A DNA stretch of 64,000 nt from Eubacteriaceae bacterium CHKCI004 (GCA_900016875.1 FCNR01000032.1:120699-184698), one strand, 5' to 3'. Positions 51,474-60,045 are shown, counted from the first letter of the stretch. Numbers and translations: made by a program. The notes: generated by a model not told the origin, from the sequence alone.

Positions 51474-53084
51474 TTAATCTCGCTGGTACACACATTTTCC
51501 ATCCACATAAGTCTCCGCCACCCGCACTTGATCGATATCGTCTGCCGGAATCTCCAGAATATCCCGGTCAAGCACTGCAAAATCTGCGTGATATCCCGGA
51601 GCAAGCATTCCGATATCCGGGAAGCCTGCTGCTTCCGCCGCGCCTTTTGTGTATAGAGTGACGGCCGTCCTGATATCCACCGCCTGCTCTTTTCCACAAT
51701 CTGTTCCATCGGAGGCGACCCTCGTCACTGCCTGTTTCAGTCCCGGAAACGGATCAGAAGGCACCGCCCAGAAAGTAGCCGGCGCATCGGCAGAAAAACC
51801 GGTCGCCACTCCCTCTTCCAGCAATGTTTTTACCGGATAGCACCGCCGCATCCATTCCACACCGAGATTTTTCCGGTAGCTGGCCGATTCCGCGTACATG
51901 AAAATTGGCTGCGTCACAAAAGAAATACCGTGAGCCGCCGCTTTTTTTATGCTGTCCATGGAAGGGTCCGTCACGTGCTCCACACGCACGTAAGGGATGC
52001 CCGCCGGGGTCCACGGTTCTTCCACTGCCGCCCGGTCCACCATCCGCCGGATGGTTCTTCCTCCCATGGCGTGCATGGAAAGCTGGCAGTGATGCTCCTT
52101 ACAAAATGCAATGGCAGCCTCCATAAGCGCATCACTGCACACGGAAATTCCGTACTCATCTGTGGAACCCTGATACGGCCGGTCCATCCAGGCAGTCCTG
52201 CCGGAAATACTGCCGTCCCCAATGAGCTTTAAGCCTGCGGCAAAAATCTGCTGATTCCGGTTCAGCTCCTCATTTGTCAGATCAAAGTCTGCGTCATCCG
52301 CAAAATAATCCCACATATAGTAGACGCCTACTTTCTGACAAAAGCCTTTCCGGGCCGCCGCCCGGTAAATCGGAATATTATCGGTGTTGTCCAGATTACC
52401 CATATCACAGATTGCCGTGATTCCCTGGGAAGTGAGCAGCTTGCCCAGTTCCAGCAAATTCTCCACTTTATTCTCCTCAGATTCCACTGTCAGAAGCGGC
52501 GTCAGCAGATTTCGCGCATTCTCTTTGAGTACGCCAGTTGGCTCTCCGTTTTCATCTCTCTCAATCTCCCCTCCCGGCGGATCCGGCGTGTTTTTGTCAA
52601 TGCCCGCCATGGAAAGCGCCATACTGTTGACACAGCGGATATGGGCGCAGGTACGCATCAGAGATACCGGCGCATCGCTGCATACTTCATCAAGATCATA
52701 CCGGTTGGGCGACCGTTTCTCCGCGAAACCTTCCTCATCGTATCCCCAGCCTTCAATCCACTGTCCCGGGCCCTGCAGCCGGCGTCTCCGGCGAACCGCC
52801 TCCTTTAATTCCTCAATGGAAGTGATCTCGGGCGGCATGATCGTGATCTTCTTCTGAAAATCCGCCAGCATGACCGGATGCATATGAGCGTCCACAAAAC
52901 CAGGAATCACTCTCCTGCCCTTCAGATCGATCACCGCGCCGCTGCCCGGATTCATCATATCTTCTTTTCTGCCAATCCAGCAGATACGCCCATTCTCCAC
53001 TGCCATGGCATCGGCGCAGGGCATTTCCGTGTTGGCCGTAAATATCTTTCCATTTACAAAAAATGTTTTTTCTGTCATGTTCAT
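51474..53084 (-). CDS. YtcJ-like metal-dependent amidohydrolase
   Basis: A 536-residue amidohydrolase of the YtcJ (DUF62/amidohydrolase 3) type. GFVDAHMHPVML supplies the HxH metal pair. LSMHAMGG and VRVEHVTDP supply further His ligands, and GFSADAPATF the late Asp. It probably hydrolyses an amide or N-formyl bond in a small molecule; the substrate is unknown. It is divergent from the M20 peptidase gene, and with the cyclodeaminase-like gene forms a likely amino acid derivative pathway. Starts at 53084 and 53078 are both supported by AAGGAG/AGAGG. Confidence 0.85.
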   Translation of the reverse strand: MNMTEKTFFVNGKIFTANTEMPCADAMAVENGRICWIGRKEDMMNPGSGAVIDLKGRRVIPGFVDAHMHPVMLADFQKKITIMPPEITSIEELKEAVRRRRRLQGPGQWIEGWGYDEEGFAEKRSPNRYDLDEVCSDAPVSLMRTCAHIRCVNSMALSMAGIDKNTPDPPGGEIERDENGEPTGVLKENARNLLTPLLTVESEENKVENLLELGKLLTSQGITAICDMGNLDNTDNIPIYRAAARKGFCQKVGVYYMWDYFADDADFDLTNEELNRNQQIFAAGLKLIGDGSISGRTAWMDRPYQGSTDEYGISVCSDALMEAAIAFCKEHHCQLSMHAMGGRTIRRMVDRAAVEEPWTPAGIPYVRVEHVTDPSMDSIKKAAAHGISFVTQPIFMYAESASYRKNLGVEWMRRCYPVKTLLEEGVATGFSADAPATFWAVPSDPFPGLKQAVTRVASDGTDCGKEQAVDIRTAVTLYTKGAAEAAGFPDIGMLAPGYHADFAVLDRDILEIPADDIDQVRVAETYVDGKCVYQRD

Positions 53085-53109
53085 TTTCCTCTACGCTCCT
53101 TTATGTACT

Positions 53110-53138
53110 ATAATAGCAGAATAGGAGATATTTGTCAG
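53110..53138 (-). promoter_or_regulatory. Amidohydrolase operon promoter
   Basis: CTGACA (53133-53138), 17 bp, TATTAT (53110-53115) on the minus strand, leaving a short leader before the amidohydrolase gene. Confidence 0.6.
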
Positions 53139-53156
53139 GAAGTTTTGTATAAAATG

Positions 53157-53185
53157 TTGCAAATTGTGTAAAAAAGTGATAACAT
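53157..53185 (+). promoter_or_regulatory. M20 peptidase operon promoter
   Basis: TTGCAA (53157-53162), 17 bp, TAACAT (53180-53185) on the plus strand. It gives a leader of about 160 nt that contains a terminator-like hairpin and a tandem repeat. Confidence 0.5.
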
Positions 53186-53221
53186 AATTATTAATATGTT
53201 TTAATATTTATGACATAATAT

Positions 53222-53265
53222 GACTCCGAGGCTGGAAAGATAATTGTCCGGGGTCTTTTCTTTTT
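53222..53265 (+). terminator. Terminator-like hairpin in the M20 leader
   Basis: GACTCCG (53222-53228) pairs with CGGGGTC (53249-53255) with one G-U pair, followed by TTTTCTTTTT. No plus-strand gene lies upstream, so it sits inside the leader, where it could act as an attenuator. Confidence 0.55.
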
Positions 53266-53267
53266 AT

Positions 53268-53321
53268 CAGGAAATCTGCTGTTCACGGCACTCACAGGAA
53301 ATGTGCTGTTCACGGCACTCA
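53268..53321. repeat. 27-bp tandem duplication in the M20 leader
   Basis: Two adjacent 27-bp units (53268-53294 and 53295-53321) begin CAGGAAATSTGCTGTTCACG and end GCACTCA, differing by one base (C or G at position 9). Unit 2 contains the GTGC...GCAC dyad. The position, between the hairpin and the ribosome site, suggests a regulatory role. Confidence 0.85.
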
Positions 53322-53353
53322 AATGATAAAAGACGGAAAGGAGACAACATATC

Positions 53354-54592
53354 ATGACAACGTCCACAGGTCAGATCCGGAAAATGGCGCAAAATATCCG
53401 GGAACAGATCATTAAAGACCGGCGCTTTCTTCATCAGATACCGGAAATCGGAACCGATTTGCCCGAAACCAGCGCCTATATCAAAAAACGCCTTGATGAG
53501 ATGGGCATCGCCTGGAAAGACTGCGGCGGTCCGCTCCCTGCAGCAATGACAGAAGATTACATAGCCGCGGGATTTCCCCGCATGGAAAAGGAAACCGGCG
53601 TCGTTGCCACCATCGGCCGCGGCAGCCCATGTTTCCTGCTTCGCGCCGACATAGACGCCCTGCCGGTCCGTGAAGACAACGATCTGGATTTTAAATCCAC
53701 CAACGGTTTCGGACATATGTGCGGCCATGACGCCCACGCCGCCATGCTTCTTGGCGCCGCACAGATTTTAAAAGAATTAGAAGAACAGATCCCCGGCACA
53801 GTCAAACTCATGTTTCAGCCCGGTGAAGAAACCGGCGCCGGCGCACGGCTTATGGTGGAGGACGGTCTGCTGAATGGCCCTGAACCAGACGCTGCATTTG
53901 CCATCCATGTGCAGCCCGGAGATACCACAGGGCACGCCGGATATGCCGTCGGCGTCAACTCTGCTTCTCTTGATACATTTATTCTGAAAATCAAGGGAAA
54001 GGGGGGACACAGTTCTCAGCCGCAGTTTTGTACGGATCCGCTGATGGTCATGAATCAGGTATACCAGGCCGTTAACCTTCTTGTGGGCCGGGAGACAGAC
54101 CCGGCTGCCATGGTTGCTCTGACCTGCGGCGTAGCGAAAGGCGGCGCCGCCGTCAACATTATTCCTGACGAGGCGGAACTGCACATCGGCGTTCGCACAT
54201 TAAATGTGGAGGCCGCGGAACATTTGAAAAAACGGATTCCGGAGCTCATCGACCATTATGTCAAAGCGTGGAACGCCGAATATTCTCTGACCACCTTCCA
54301 TACGCCTTGCACGCTGACCAATGAACTGCTATGCCAGGAACTGGTACCCTGCCTGAGAGAAGTGCTGGGAGGCAGCAATATCCACCAGATTCCCGCCATG
54401 TCCGGCACGGAAGATTTTGGATACGTCACAGAAAAAGTACCCGGTATGTTCGTATTTTTAGGAGCCGGCGCGCCGGGCAATGCACCGCTGCACAGTCCGC
54501 AGATGGTTCTTGACGAGGATGTGCTGCCTCTGGGAGCCGCTCTTCACGCCAGTGCGGCCATGTCCTGGCTCACAGCTCATAAAATAAAATGA
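53354..54592 (+). CDS. M20 family amidohydrolase/peptidase (aminoacylase type)
   Basis: A 412-residue zinc hydrolase of the M20D group (hippurate hydrolase, aminoacylase, IAA-amino acid hydrolase). Metal and catalytic segments are LLRADIDALPVRE, GHMCGHDAHAAMLLGAA, FQPGEETGAGARLMVEDG and SGTEDFGYV, with the middle GGHSSQP of the dimerisation domain. It should remove an acyl group from an amino acid or cut a dipeptide in the cytoplasm. AAAGGAG precedes the start. The YfcC-type transporter begins within 25 nt, so uptake and hydrolysis are coupled. Confidence 0.9.
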   Translation: MTTSTGQIRKMAQNIREQIIKDRRFLHQIPEIGTDLPETSAYIKKRLDEMGIAWKDCGGPLPAAMTEDYIAAGFPRMEKETGVVATIGRGSPCFLLRADIDALPVREDNDLDFKSTNGFGHMCGHDAHAAMLLGAAQILKELEEQIPGTVKLMFQPGEETGAGARLMVEDGLLNGPEPDAAFAIHVQPGDTTGHAGYAVGVNSASLDTFILKIKGKGGHSSQPQFCTDPLMVMNQVYQAVNLLVGRETDPAAMVALTCGVAKGGAAVNIIPDEAELHIGVRTLNVEAAEHLKKRIPELIDHYVKAWNAEYSLTTFHTPCTLTNELLCQELVPCLREVLGGSNIHQIPAMSGTEDFGYVTEKVPGMFVFLGAGAPGNAPLHSPQMVLDEDVLPLGAALHASAAMSWLTAHKIK

Positions 54593-54612
54593 ATCAGAAA
54601 GGAAACTCAAAT

Positions 54613-56013
54613 ATGGACACTCAAGCCAATGCAAAAAAGGGCTTTCGCATGCCGCATGTTTTTATTATTCTGCTTCTGATCATGCTTTTTGTTGTGGTTC
54701 TTTCTTATATAATACCAAGCGGAAGCTATGAGCGGATAGAAGACAGCGCGGGAATCACCGTCATTAACCCGGATACCTTCCAGTATGTGGAAAACGAAAC
54801 GCCCATTACTTTTATGGATTATTTTGAAGCCATCTACACCGGCTTTGTCAACGGCGCCACCATCATGGGTACGCTGTTTATCAGCTCCGGCGTCATTTAC
54901 CTGCTGGAAGTAAGCGGCGCCTTCGGGGCGGGCATCAACCTGATCTTACAGAAAACCAGGGGAAAGGAATTTTCTGTGGTATGTATTTTCTACACCATTT
55001 TCGTCATTTTCGGAGTATTGGGATACGGTGAAGCCGCCTACCCGTTCTATCCCCTTGCCGTGACCATCGGTTTTGCCCTGGGCTATGACCGGATGGTGGG
55101 CACCGGCCTTGCCATCATCGGCAGCACCGTGGGCTTCACTTCCGGCCTCATGAACACATTCACCACCGGCGTGGCCCAGCAGATTGTGGGTCTGCCGCTG
55201 TTTTCCGGCATCGGTTTCCGTGCCGTCGGTCTTGTGGTCTTTTATATTATCGGTCTCGCTGGTCTCTACGCTTACTGCCGCAAAATCAAAAAGAATCCGG
55301 AAGCGAGCCTTATGAGCGATGAGTACTTAAATCAGAATAAAGAAGACCATGTGTCCGGCATGGAAGAAATGACGCTGCCACGGATTCTGGGACTGCTGGT
55401 ATTTCTCTGTATTATCATCATCCAGGGGATCGGCTGCATCCGCTTTGGCTGGAGTTTCCCGCAGATTGCCGCCATTTACGTGATCATGGGCATCCTCCTG
55501 ACCATCATCTTCCGTTTCGAGCCGAGCAGGGCCTGTCAGCTTTTCTGCCAGGGCGCCGTGCGGGTATTCGCCGCCGCCTTCGCCGTGGGTCTGGCCCAGT
55601 CCGTGGTTGTTCTCATGAACCAGGCATGTATCATGGACACCATCGTCCACGCCATGTCCGTGCTGCTGGAAAACAAGAGCGCCATCCTTGCGCTGCTGAT
55701 CATCTTTGTCTTCGTGACGCTGTTTAACTTCCTGGTAGTATCCGGCAGCGGCAAGGCGGTCATCATCATGCCGATCTTACAGCCGCTGGGCGAGATTCTC
55801 CACATCAACCAGCAGGTGCTGGTACTGACCTACCAGTACGGCGACGGCATCACCAACAGTTTCTGGCCGGGCAGCTCACTGGTACAGCTTTCCATGTGCG
55901 GGGTGGACTACGGCTCCTGGATCAAGTTCTGCTGGAAAATCTATCTGGGCTTCATTGTCAGCGCGTTCATCCTTGTGATGATCGCCCACAGTATCGGATA
56001 CGGGCCGTTTTAA
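54613..56013 (+). CDS. YfcC family transporter
   Basis: A 466-residue membrane protein with about twelve hydrophobic segments and YfcC/C4-dicarboxylate-type features: VLSYIIPSGSYER near the start, FGVLGYGEAAYPFYPLA, and LTYQYGDGITNSFWPGSS near the end. Related proteins move amino acids or dipeptides, so with the preceding M20 peptidase it probably imports that enzyme's substrate. The start at 54613 has AAAGGAAA upstream; an ATG at 54589 overlaps the peptidase stop and is possible. A strong terminator follows. Confidence 0.85.
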   Translation: MDTQANAKKGFRMPHVFIILLLIMLFVVVLSYIIPSGSYERIEDSAGITVINPDTFQYVENETPITFMDYFEAIYTGFVNGATIMGTLFISSGVIYLLEVSGAFGAGINLILQKTRGKEFSVVCIFYTIFVIFGVLGYGEAAYPFYPLAVTIGFALGYDRMVGTGLAIIGSTVGFTSGLMNTFTTGVAQQIVGLPLFSGIGFRAVGLVVFYIIGLAGLYAYCRKIKKNPEASLMSDEYLNQNKEDHVSGMEEMTLPRILGLLVFLCIIIIQGIGCIRFGWSFPQIAAIYVIMGILLTIIFRFEPSRACQLFCQGAVRVFAAAFAVGLAQSVVVLMNQACIMDTIVHAMSVLLENKSAILALLIIFVFVTLFNFLVVSGSGKAVIIMPILQPLGEILHINQQVLVLTYQYGDGITNSFWPGSSLVQLSMCGVDYGSWIKFCWKIYLGFIVSAFILVMIAHSIGYGPF

Positions 56014-56030
56014 AAGAATGATGGAATCGA

Positions 56031-56074
56031 CATAAAAATACTCCCCTTCAAGACGAACGGGGAGTATTTTTATG
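56031..56074 (+). terminator. Terminator after YfcC gene
   Basis: A perfect 16-bp stem, CATAAAAATACTCCCC / GGGGAGTATTTTTATG, with a 12-nt loop. T-runs on both strands make it bidirectional, also shielding the operon from the opposite side. Confidence 0.9.
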
Positions 56075-56096
56075 TTGATCCGGAAAAGAATTTCCA

Positions 56097-56276
56097 CTAT
56101 CCTTTATGAAGAGACTGCTGGTACTCCACATCCGCCAGAAGATGTTCGCTGGCTATCTCTCTTGCGGCGGAAGCGTCTCCGTGCTTTAGTGCGATCCAAA
56201 GTTCTTCATGCTGTTTCAAAGCTTTCTCGGATAATTGCAATGTGCAGGACCTTTCCTTCAGTGTCTTCGGGAAAGG
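56097..56276 (-). pseudogene. Remnant of a GntR (FadR-type) regulator C-terminus
   Basis: A minus-strand frame of 59 codons with no start, opening after an in-frame TGA at 56277-56279. Its end reads KQHEELWIALKHGDASAAREI, then ASEHLLADVEYQQSLHKG. This is the last helix pair of the FCD effector domain of GntR/FadR regulators (ALKxGDAxAAxxxxxxHL). The DNA-binding half is absent. The macrodomain gene ends inside it at 56258, its last eight residues being read from remnant DNA in another frame. Confidence 0.7.
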
Positions 56277-57067
56277 TCAGAAGACGGATGAGAAAGAAGC
56301 TTTTGATAAATAGAATAGTCTTTCTCTTTGAATACATTAAAAATTATCCGAATATCTGTTTCCTGTTCACTCAGAAAGGAAGTCACCGTTTCCACCGCAA
56401 TCTCCGCCGCTTTTTTGTTGGGAAAATGAAATTCTCCTGTAGAGATACAGCAAAAAGCGATACTATGCAGCCCGTTTTTCACGGCAAGCGCAAGACAGGA
56501 GCGGTAGCAGCCGGCAAGCTGGCGGCAGTGTTCTCTGGTCAGAGTCCCTGTTACGATCGGACCGACCGTATGAATTACATAACGTGCCGGCAGGTTATAC
56601 GCCGCCGTGATCTTTGCATGTCCGGCCGGCTCATCATATCCCTGCTCATTCATGATCGCATCGCAGGCCAGACGAAGCTGTATACCGCTGACGCTGTGTA
56701 TCATGTTGTCCACACAGGAATGACAGGGTACGAAGCACCCTCTCAGGGCGCTGTTGGCAGCGTTGACGATGGCGTCAGCTTTCAGGCTTGTGATGTCTCC
56801 GCGCCATAACACAAGCCGGGGATCTCTGGCGGAGGATGGCAGCGTTTCACTGTCTGTAATCCCCTTTCTTTTCACTTCTTCGCTCAGGTATTCATCCTGC
56901 ACCTTGAGAAAATCTTCTCCGGCAGGGCGGGGCGGACGAATATTCATCAGGCTCCGAAGCAGATTTTTCTGCCTCTCCTCATCCTCCGGTATTTTCATGT
57001 CACTGTATTGCGGAAGCTCTGACAGCAGCTCTTTTATAAGATATTCCCGCTTTTCATCGTGGGTCAT
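56258..57067 (-). CDS. Zinc-dependent macrodomain protein-ADP-ribose hydrolase
   Basis: A 269-residue Zn-macro protein of the SirTM-linked type. The macrodomain has GDITSLKADAIVNAANSALRG, then GCFVPCHSCVDNMIHSVSG (Cys and His zinc ligands), HTVGPIV and CISTGEFHFPN. Zn-macros remove ADP-ribose from modified lipoylated or other proteins and reverse SirTM. The start at 57067 has AGGAGG 10 nt upstream; GTG at 57076 is too close. It follows the sirtuin gene by about 16 nt. Its last residues, SSDLSRRH, come from the GntR remnant, so the natural C-terminus may be changed. Confidence 0.88.
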   Translation of the reverse strand: MTHDEKREYLIKELLSELPQYSDMKIPEDEERQKNLLRSLMNIRPPRPAGEDFLKVQDEYLSEEVKRKGITDSETLPSSARDPRLVLWRGDITSLKADAIVNAANSALRGCFVPCHSCVDNMIHSVSGIQLRLACDAIMNEQGYDEPAGHAKITAAYNLPARYVIHTVGPIVTGTLTREHCRQLAGCYRSCLALAVKNGLHSIAFCCISTGEFHFPNKKAAEIAVETVTSFLSEQETDIRIIFNVFKEKDYSIYQKLLSHPSSDLSRRH

Positions 57068-57083
57068 ATTTCTCACTCCTCCT

Positions 57084-58034
57084 TTATCCCAGCATCTCCT
57101 GCAACACTTTTCCGATATCCTCGTTGATGCAGATGGATCGATCTTTTATCTCATCCGGCGCCCACGCCTCACCCAAATTAATGCAGCCGTACCATGCTGC
57201 CGGTCTCTCATAAGTCATGCGCCAGAAATTAAATTTTATGATAGAAGGCGTGTTCATGCCGGTGCCAAGCTCCAGAAATAATGTTTTTACATTTCTATGT
57301 CTGCGGAGGAATTCACTGCAGCGCTCTGCCGCCCGGTGCCAGCTTTCGTCTTCCACAAATGTATGATCCGAGCGAAGGTTCATGCTCATGGGCCGCCCGC
57401 ACCGTGGACAGTGGGGGATAAGCTCCGCAGGAATGCTCATTTTCGCCGTCCGCCCCTCCGGCAGGACGAGTCCGCCCCCGCCGTCTCTTTCCAAAAGGAA
57501 TCCCTGAGACTTCAGCATCTCCTCTATCTGTTTCTGATTATCATACGTTTTCTGATGGCACGGTCCGGAACACTGCAACAGTCCATAATCTCCCTGCGTG
57601 TAGAACAGCCGCTTTTTGTCAAATCCTGCTTTCTGGAAGCAGTGATCCACGTTGGTTGTAAGGACAAAATAGTCTTTATCTTTCACAAGCCCCAGGAGAC
57701 GCTCATAAACCGGTCTGGGCGTAGCCATGTAGCGATTGACGTAAATGTACCGGCTCCAGTACGCCCAGTGTTCTTCCAGCGTATCAAAGGGATAAAATCC
57801 GCCGGAGTACATATCCTGAAATCCATATTTTGATGCAAAATCTCCAAAATATTTCTGAAAGCGTTCCCCCGTATAGATAAACCCAGCCGAAGTGGAAAGG
57901 CCGGAACCTGCGCCGATCACCACAGCGTCGGCGGATTCTATGACATTCTTTAAGTCAGCTGTTTTATATACTGCCTTTTCTTTTCTTTTTTGTACTTTTT
58001 CCAAAAACATTTCCATCACCTTTTTTCTGTTCAC
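57084..58034 (-). CDS. SirTM-type (class M) sirtuin
   Basis: A 316-residue sirtuin. The NAD loop is VIGAGSGLSTSAGF; TTNVDHCFQKAGF contains the His equivalent to the catalytic residue. The zinc module is CSGPC and, later, CPRCGRPM. The class M pattern (microbial macrodomain-linked) differs from deacetylase sirtuins: members ADP-ribosylate a target, often GcvH-L, rather than remove acetyl groups. Neither GcvH-L nor LplA2 is nearby. The GTG start at 58034 has a weak site (AGAAG); ATG at 58016 or 58010, after AAAAAGGTG, is possible. It lies in a tight operon. Confidence 0.85.
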   Translation of the reverse strand: MNRKKVMEMFLEKVQKRKEKAVYKTADLKNVIESADAVVIGAGSGLSTSAGFIYTGERFQKYFGDFASKYGFQDMYSGGFYPFDTLEEHWAYWSRYIYVNRYMATPRPVYERLLGLVKDKDYFVLTTNVDHCFQKAGFDKKRLFYTQGDYGLLQCSGPCHQKTYDNQKQIEEMLKSQGFLLERDGGGGLVLPEGRTAKMSIPAELIPHCPRCGRPMSMNLRSDHTFVEDESWHRAAERCSEFLRRHRNVKTLFLELGTGMNTPSIIKFNFWRMTYERPAAWYGCINLGEAWAPDEIKDRSICINEDIGKVLQEMLG

Positions 58035-58044
58035 GCGCGGCTTC

Positions 58045-58830
58045 TCAGATTGCCCCGCTGTACTCGCAGTCTCCCAGTTTTTCTTCCGGCAGATGACACC
58101 GCCGGCGTTCCTTTTCCACCAGTTTTCTCACATAATCTGTGGCCGGAGCGTGAAGAATCTCCCTGGGAGGAGCAAACTGCTGAATACTGCCCCCGTCCAT
58201 GACAAGGACTTTCGTCCCCAGTTTTAATGCCTCGCCAATATCATGGGTGACAAAGAGCACGGTGATTCCTGTCTCCCGGTGAATCCGGGAAATTTCCTCC
58301 TGCAGACTGCCCCTTGTGATCTCATCCACAGCCCCAAAGGGCTCATCCATCAGAAGGATATCAGGAGACGCCGCCAGAGCCCTGGCAATGCCGACTCTTT
58401 GCTGCTGTCCGCCGGACAGCTCCGACGGAAAACGGCTGCGCAAAGAGTCTTCAAGCCCCACAATATTCATCCATTTTTCGACAGCCTGCTCCGTCCTCTT
58501 TTTATCTCTTTTATTGAGCAGATTCGGCACATAGGCGATATTTTTCTCCACTGTCATATGCGGAAAAAGTACGCTGCCCTGAATGGCGTAGCCGATATTT
58601 CGGCGCAGCATTGTCAGATCTGTTTCCCGGGTATCCCTGCCTTCCACTAAAACATTTCCGTCCACGGGCCGCACCAGCCCGTTTACCATTTTCAGTATGG
58701 TCGTCTTGCCACATCCCGAAGAGCCGATAATGGTGACAAACTCTCCTTTCTCAATGGAGAGATTAAAGTTTTCAACGACTACCTTTTCTCCATAGGCCAT
58801 ACGGACATTTTTAAATTCTATGATACTCAT
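58045..58830 (-). CDS. OpuCA/ProV-type ABC transporter ATPase
   Basis: A 261-residue ATPase of the quaternary amine (glycine betaine/choline/carnitine) importer family. Walker A is GSSGCGKTT, the signature LSGGQQQRVGIARAL, and Walker B ILLMDEPFGAVD. It lacks the C-terminal CBS pair often used for osmotic sensing in OpuA/OpuC. Its binding protein precedes it by about 14 nt, but no permease gene is present in the window. ATG 58830 follows GGGG at 8 nt; GTG at 58839 is an alternative. Confidence 0.88.
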   Translation of the reverse strand: MSIIEFKNVRMAYGEKVVVENFNLSIEKGEFVTIIGSSGCGKTTILKMVNGLVRPVDGNVLVEGRDTRETDLTMLRRNIGYAIQGSVLFPHMTVEKNIAYVPNLLNKRDKKRTEQAVEKWMNIVGLEDSLRSRFPSELSGGQQQRVGIARALAASPDILLMDEPFGAVDEITRGSLQEEISRIHRETGITVLFVTHDIGEALKLGTKVLVMDGGSIQQFAPPREILHAPATDYVRKLVEKERRRCHLPEEKLGDCEYSGAI

Positions 58831-58844
58831 ATTTTTCACCCCTG

Positions 58845-59801
58845 TTATTTCAGCAGTCCTTTTTCCTGCAAAAATGCATTGGCGACATCTTCCGGCTCCT
58901 GGCCTTCCGTCTCCACCTGATAGTTCATCTCCGCCATCTCCGCGTCGGTGATCAGATTCTCCACTTTATCGAACACCTGCTGCAGTTCCGGATGTTCCTC
59001 AAGAACTTCATTTCTCACTACAAATCCACACACATAAGAAGGATATAACCCTTTATCATCCTCAAGGACCACGGCGTCCGCTGCAGAAAGCTGCCCGTCT
59101 GTGGTAAAAATGTTCATTACGTCGATTTCTTTCTGGGAAAGAGCATCATATTTCAGACCGATATCCAGATCCATGGTATCCTTAAACTTCAGACCATAGG
59201 TGTCGCAAAGTGCATCGTAACCGTCTTCTCTCTCAAAGAAATCATACTCGGCTCCGAATACCAGCTGATCTGCCACAGCCGCCAGATCCGAATAGGTTTT
59301 CAGATTATATTGCTGCGCGATACTGCTGTCCACCACCAGGCCATAGGTATTATTAAATCCAAGCATTCCTGTCCAGGTCATATCCATCTCGTCATATCCC
59401 GCCTGCAGCTGATCGAACATACTCTCATCATAAACGCTCTCTTCTTTCAGAACTGCATTCCAGGCGCTTCCGGTGTATTCCGGGTAAAAGTCAAATTCCC
59501 CTTCCTCCATGGCGGGATGGATATTGGCTGTGCCGCCGCCAACGCCTTCCGTCACCTCCACAGTAAGATCTGTGTCCTGTTCAATGAGAGTTTTCATCAT
59601 GCTCCCCATGATGTACTGTTCCGTCATGGGTTTCGTCGCCATGTGAATCGTCTGGCCGCTCTGCCCGCAGCCGGCGAGAGCACCCGTGCTAAGTACAGCA
59701 GTCAGCAACACGGCTGCTCCCTTCTTCCATGTTTTACTTCCTCTCTTTTTTCCGGAAGCTGGCTTTTCATTACACTTTGCGTCAAAGCTATATCCTTTCA
59801 T
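58845..59801 (-). CDS. Osmoprotectant (glycine betaine-type) ABC substrate-binding lipoprotein
   Basis: A 318-residue binding protein of the OpuAC/OpuCC type. After a basic N-terminus, LLTAVLSTGALAGC is a lipoprotein signal with lipobox LAGC. The mature domain has the family pattern GGTANIHPAMEEGEFDFYPEYTGSAWNAVL, then SQKEIDVMNIFTTDGQL. The expected ligand is betaine, choline or carnitine. The start at 59801 (AGAGG upstream) is preferred; the open frame to 59897 crosses the promoter. It is the first gene of the operon with ATPase, sirtuin and macrodomain. Confidence 0.88.
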   Translation of the reverse strand: MKGYSFDAKCNEKPASGKKRGSKTWKKGAAVLLTAVLSTGALAGCGQSGQTIHMATKPMTEQYIMGSMMKTLIEQDTDLTVEVTEGVGGGTANIHPAMEEGEFDFYPEYTGSAWNAVLKEESVYDESMFDQLQAGYDEMDMTWTGMLGFNNTYGLVVDSSIAQQYNLKTYSDLAAVADQLVFGAEYDFFEREDGYDALCDTYGLKFKDTMDLDIGLKYDALSQKEIDVMNIFTTDGQLSAADAVVLEDDKGLYPSYVCGFVVRNEVLEEHPELQQVFDKVENLITDAEMAEMNYQVETEGQEPEDVANAFLQEKGLLK

Positions 59802-60045
59802 GTTAATATCCTCTCTATCTTTATTATACGAAAGCATTTTCAGAAAAAAAAGTACGCACTTTTTTATTACATAGTTACCTTTTCGTAACCATTGCAAATA
59901 TCATTTCTGTCCGCCTTGAAAAAGAAGGAGCATTTGACTATAATAAACATGTTACATCGAAGGAAATCATTCTGACCTTGGAATATCGCATTGTGCGAAC
60001 CTTCTATATTTTAAAGGATAAAAATGCAGAAAGAGGTGACAGCGT
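59802..60045. promoter_or_regulatory. Divergent promoter region, osmoprotectant operon and HxlR gene
   Basis: The plus-strand promoter for the HxlR gene is TTGAAA (59916-59921), 17 bp, TATAAT (59939-59944). The minus-strand -10 is TATAAT near 59823-59828 with a poor -35. Two dyads lie between: AAAAAAGT-RCGY-ACTTTTTT near 59845-59866, upstream of the minus -10, and GTTAC-N6-GTAAC (59874-59889). Either may be an operator for HxlR; this is inferred. Confidence 0.55.
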
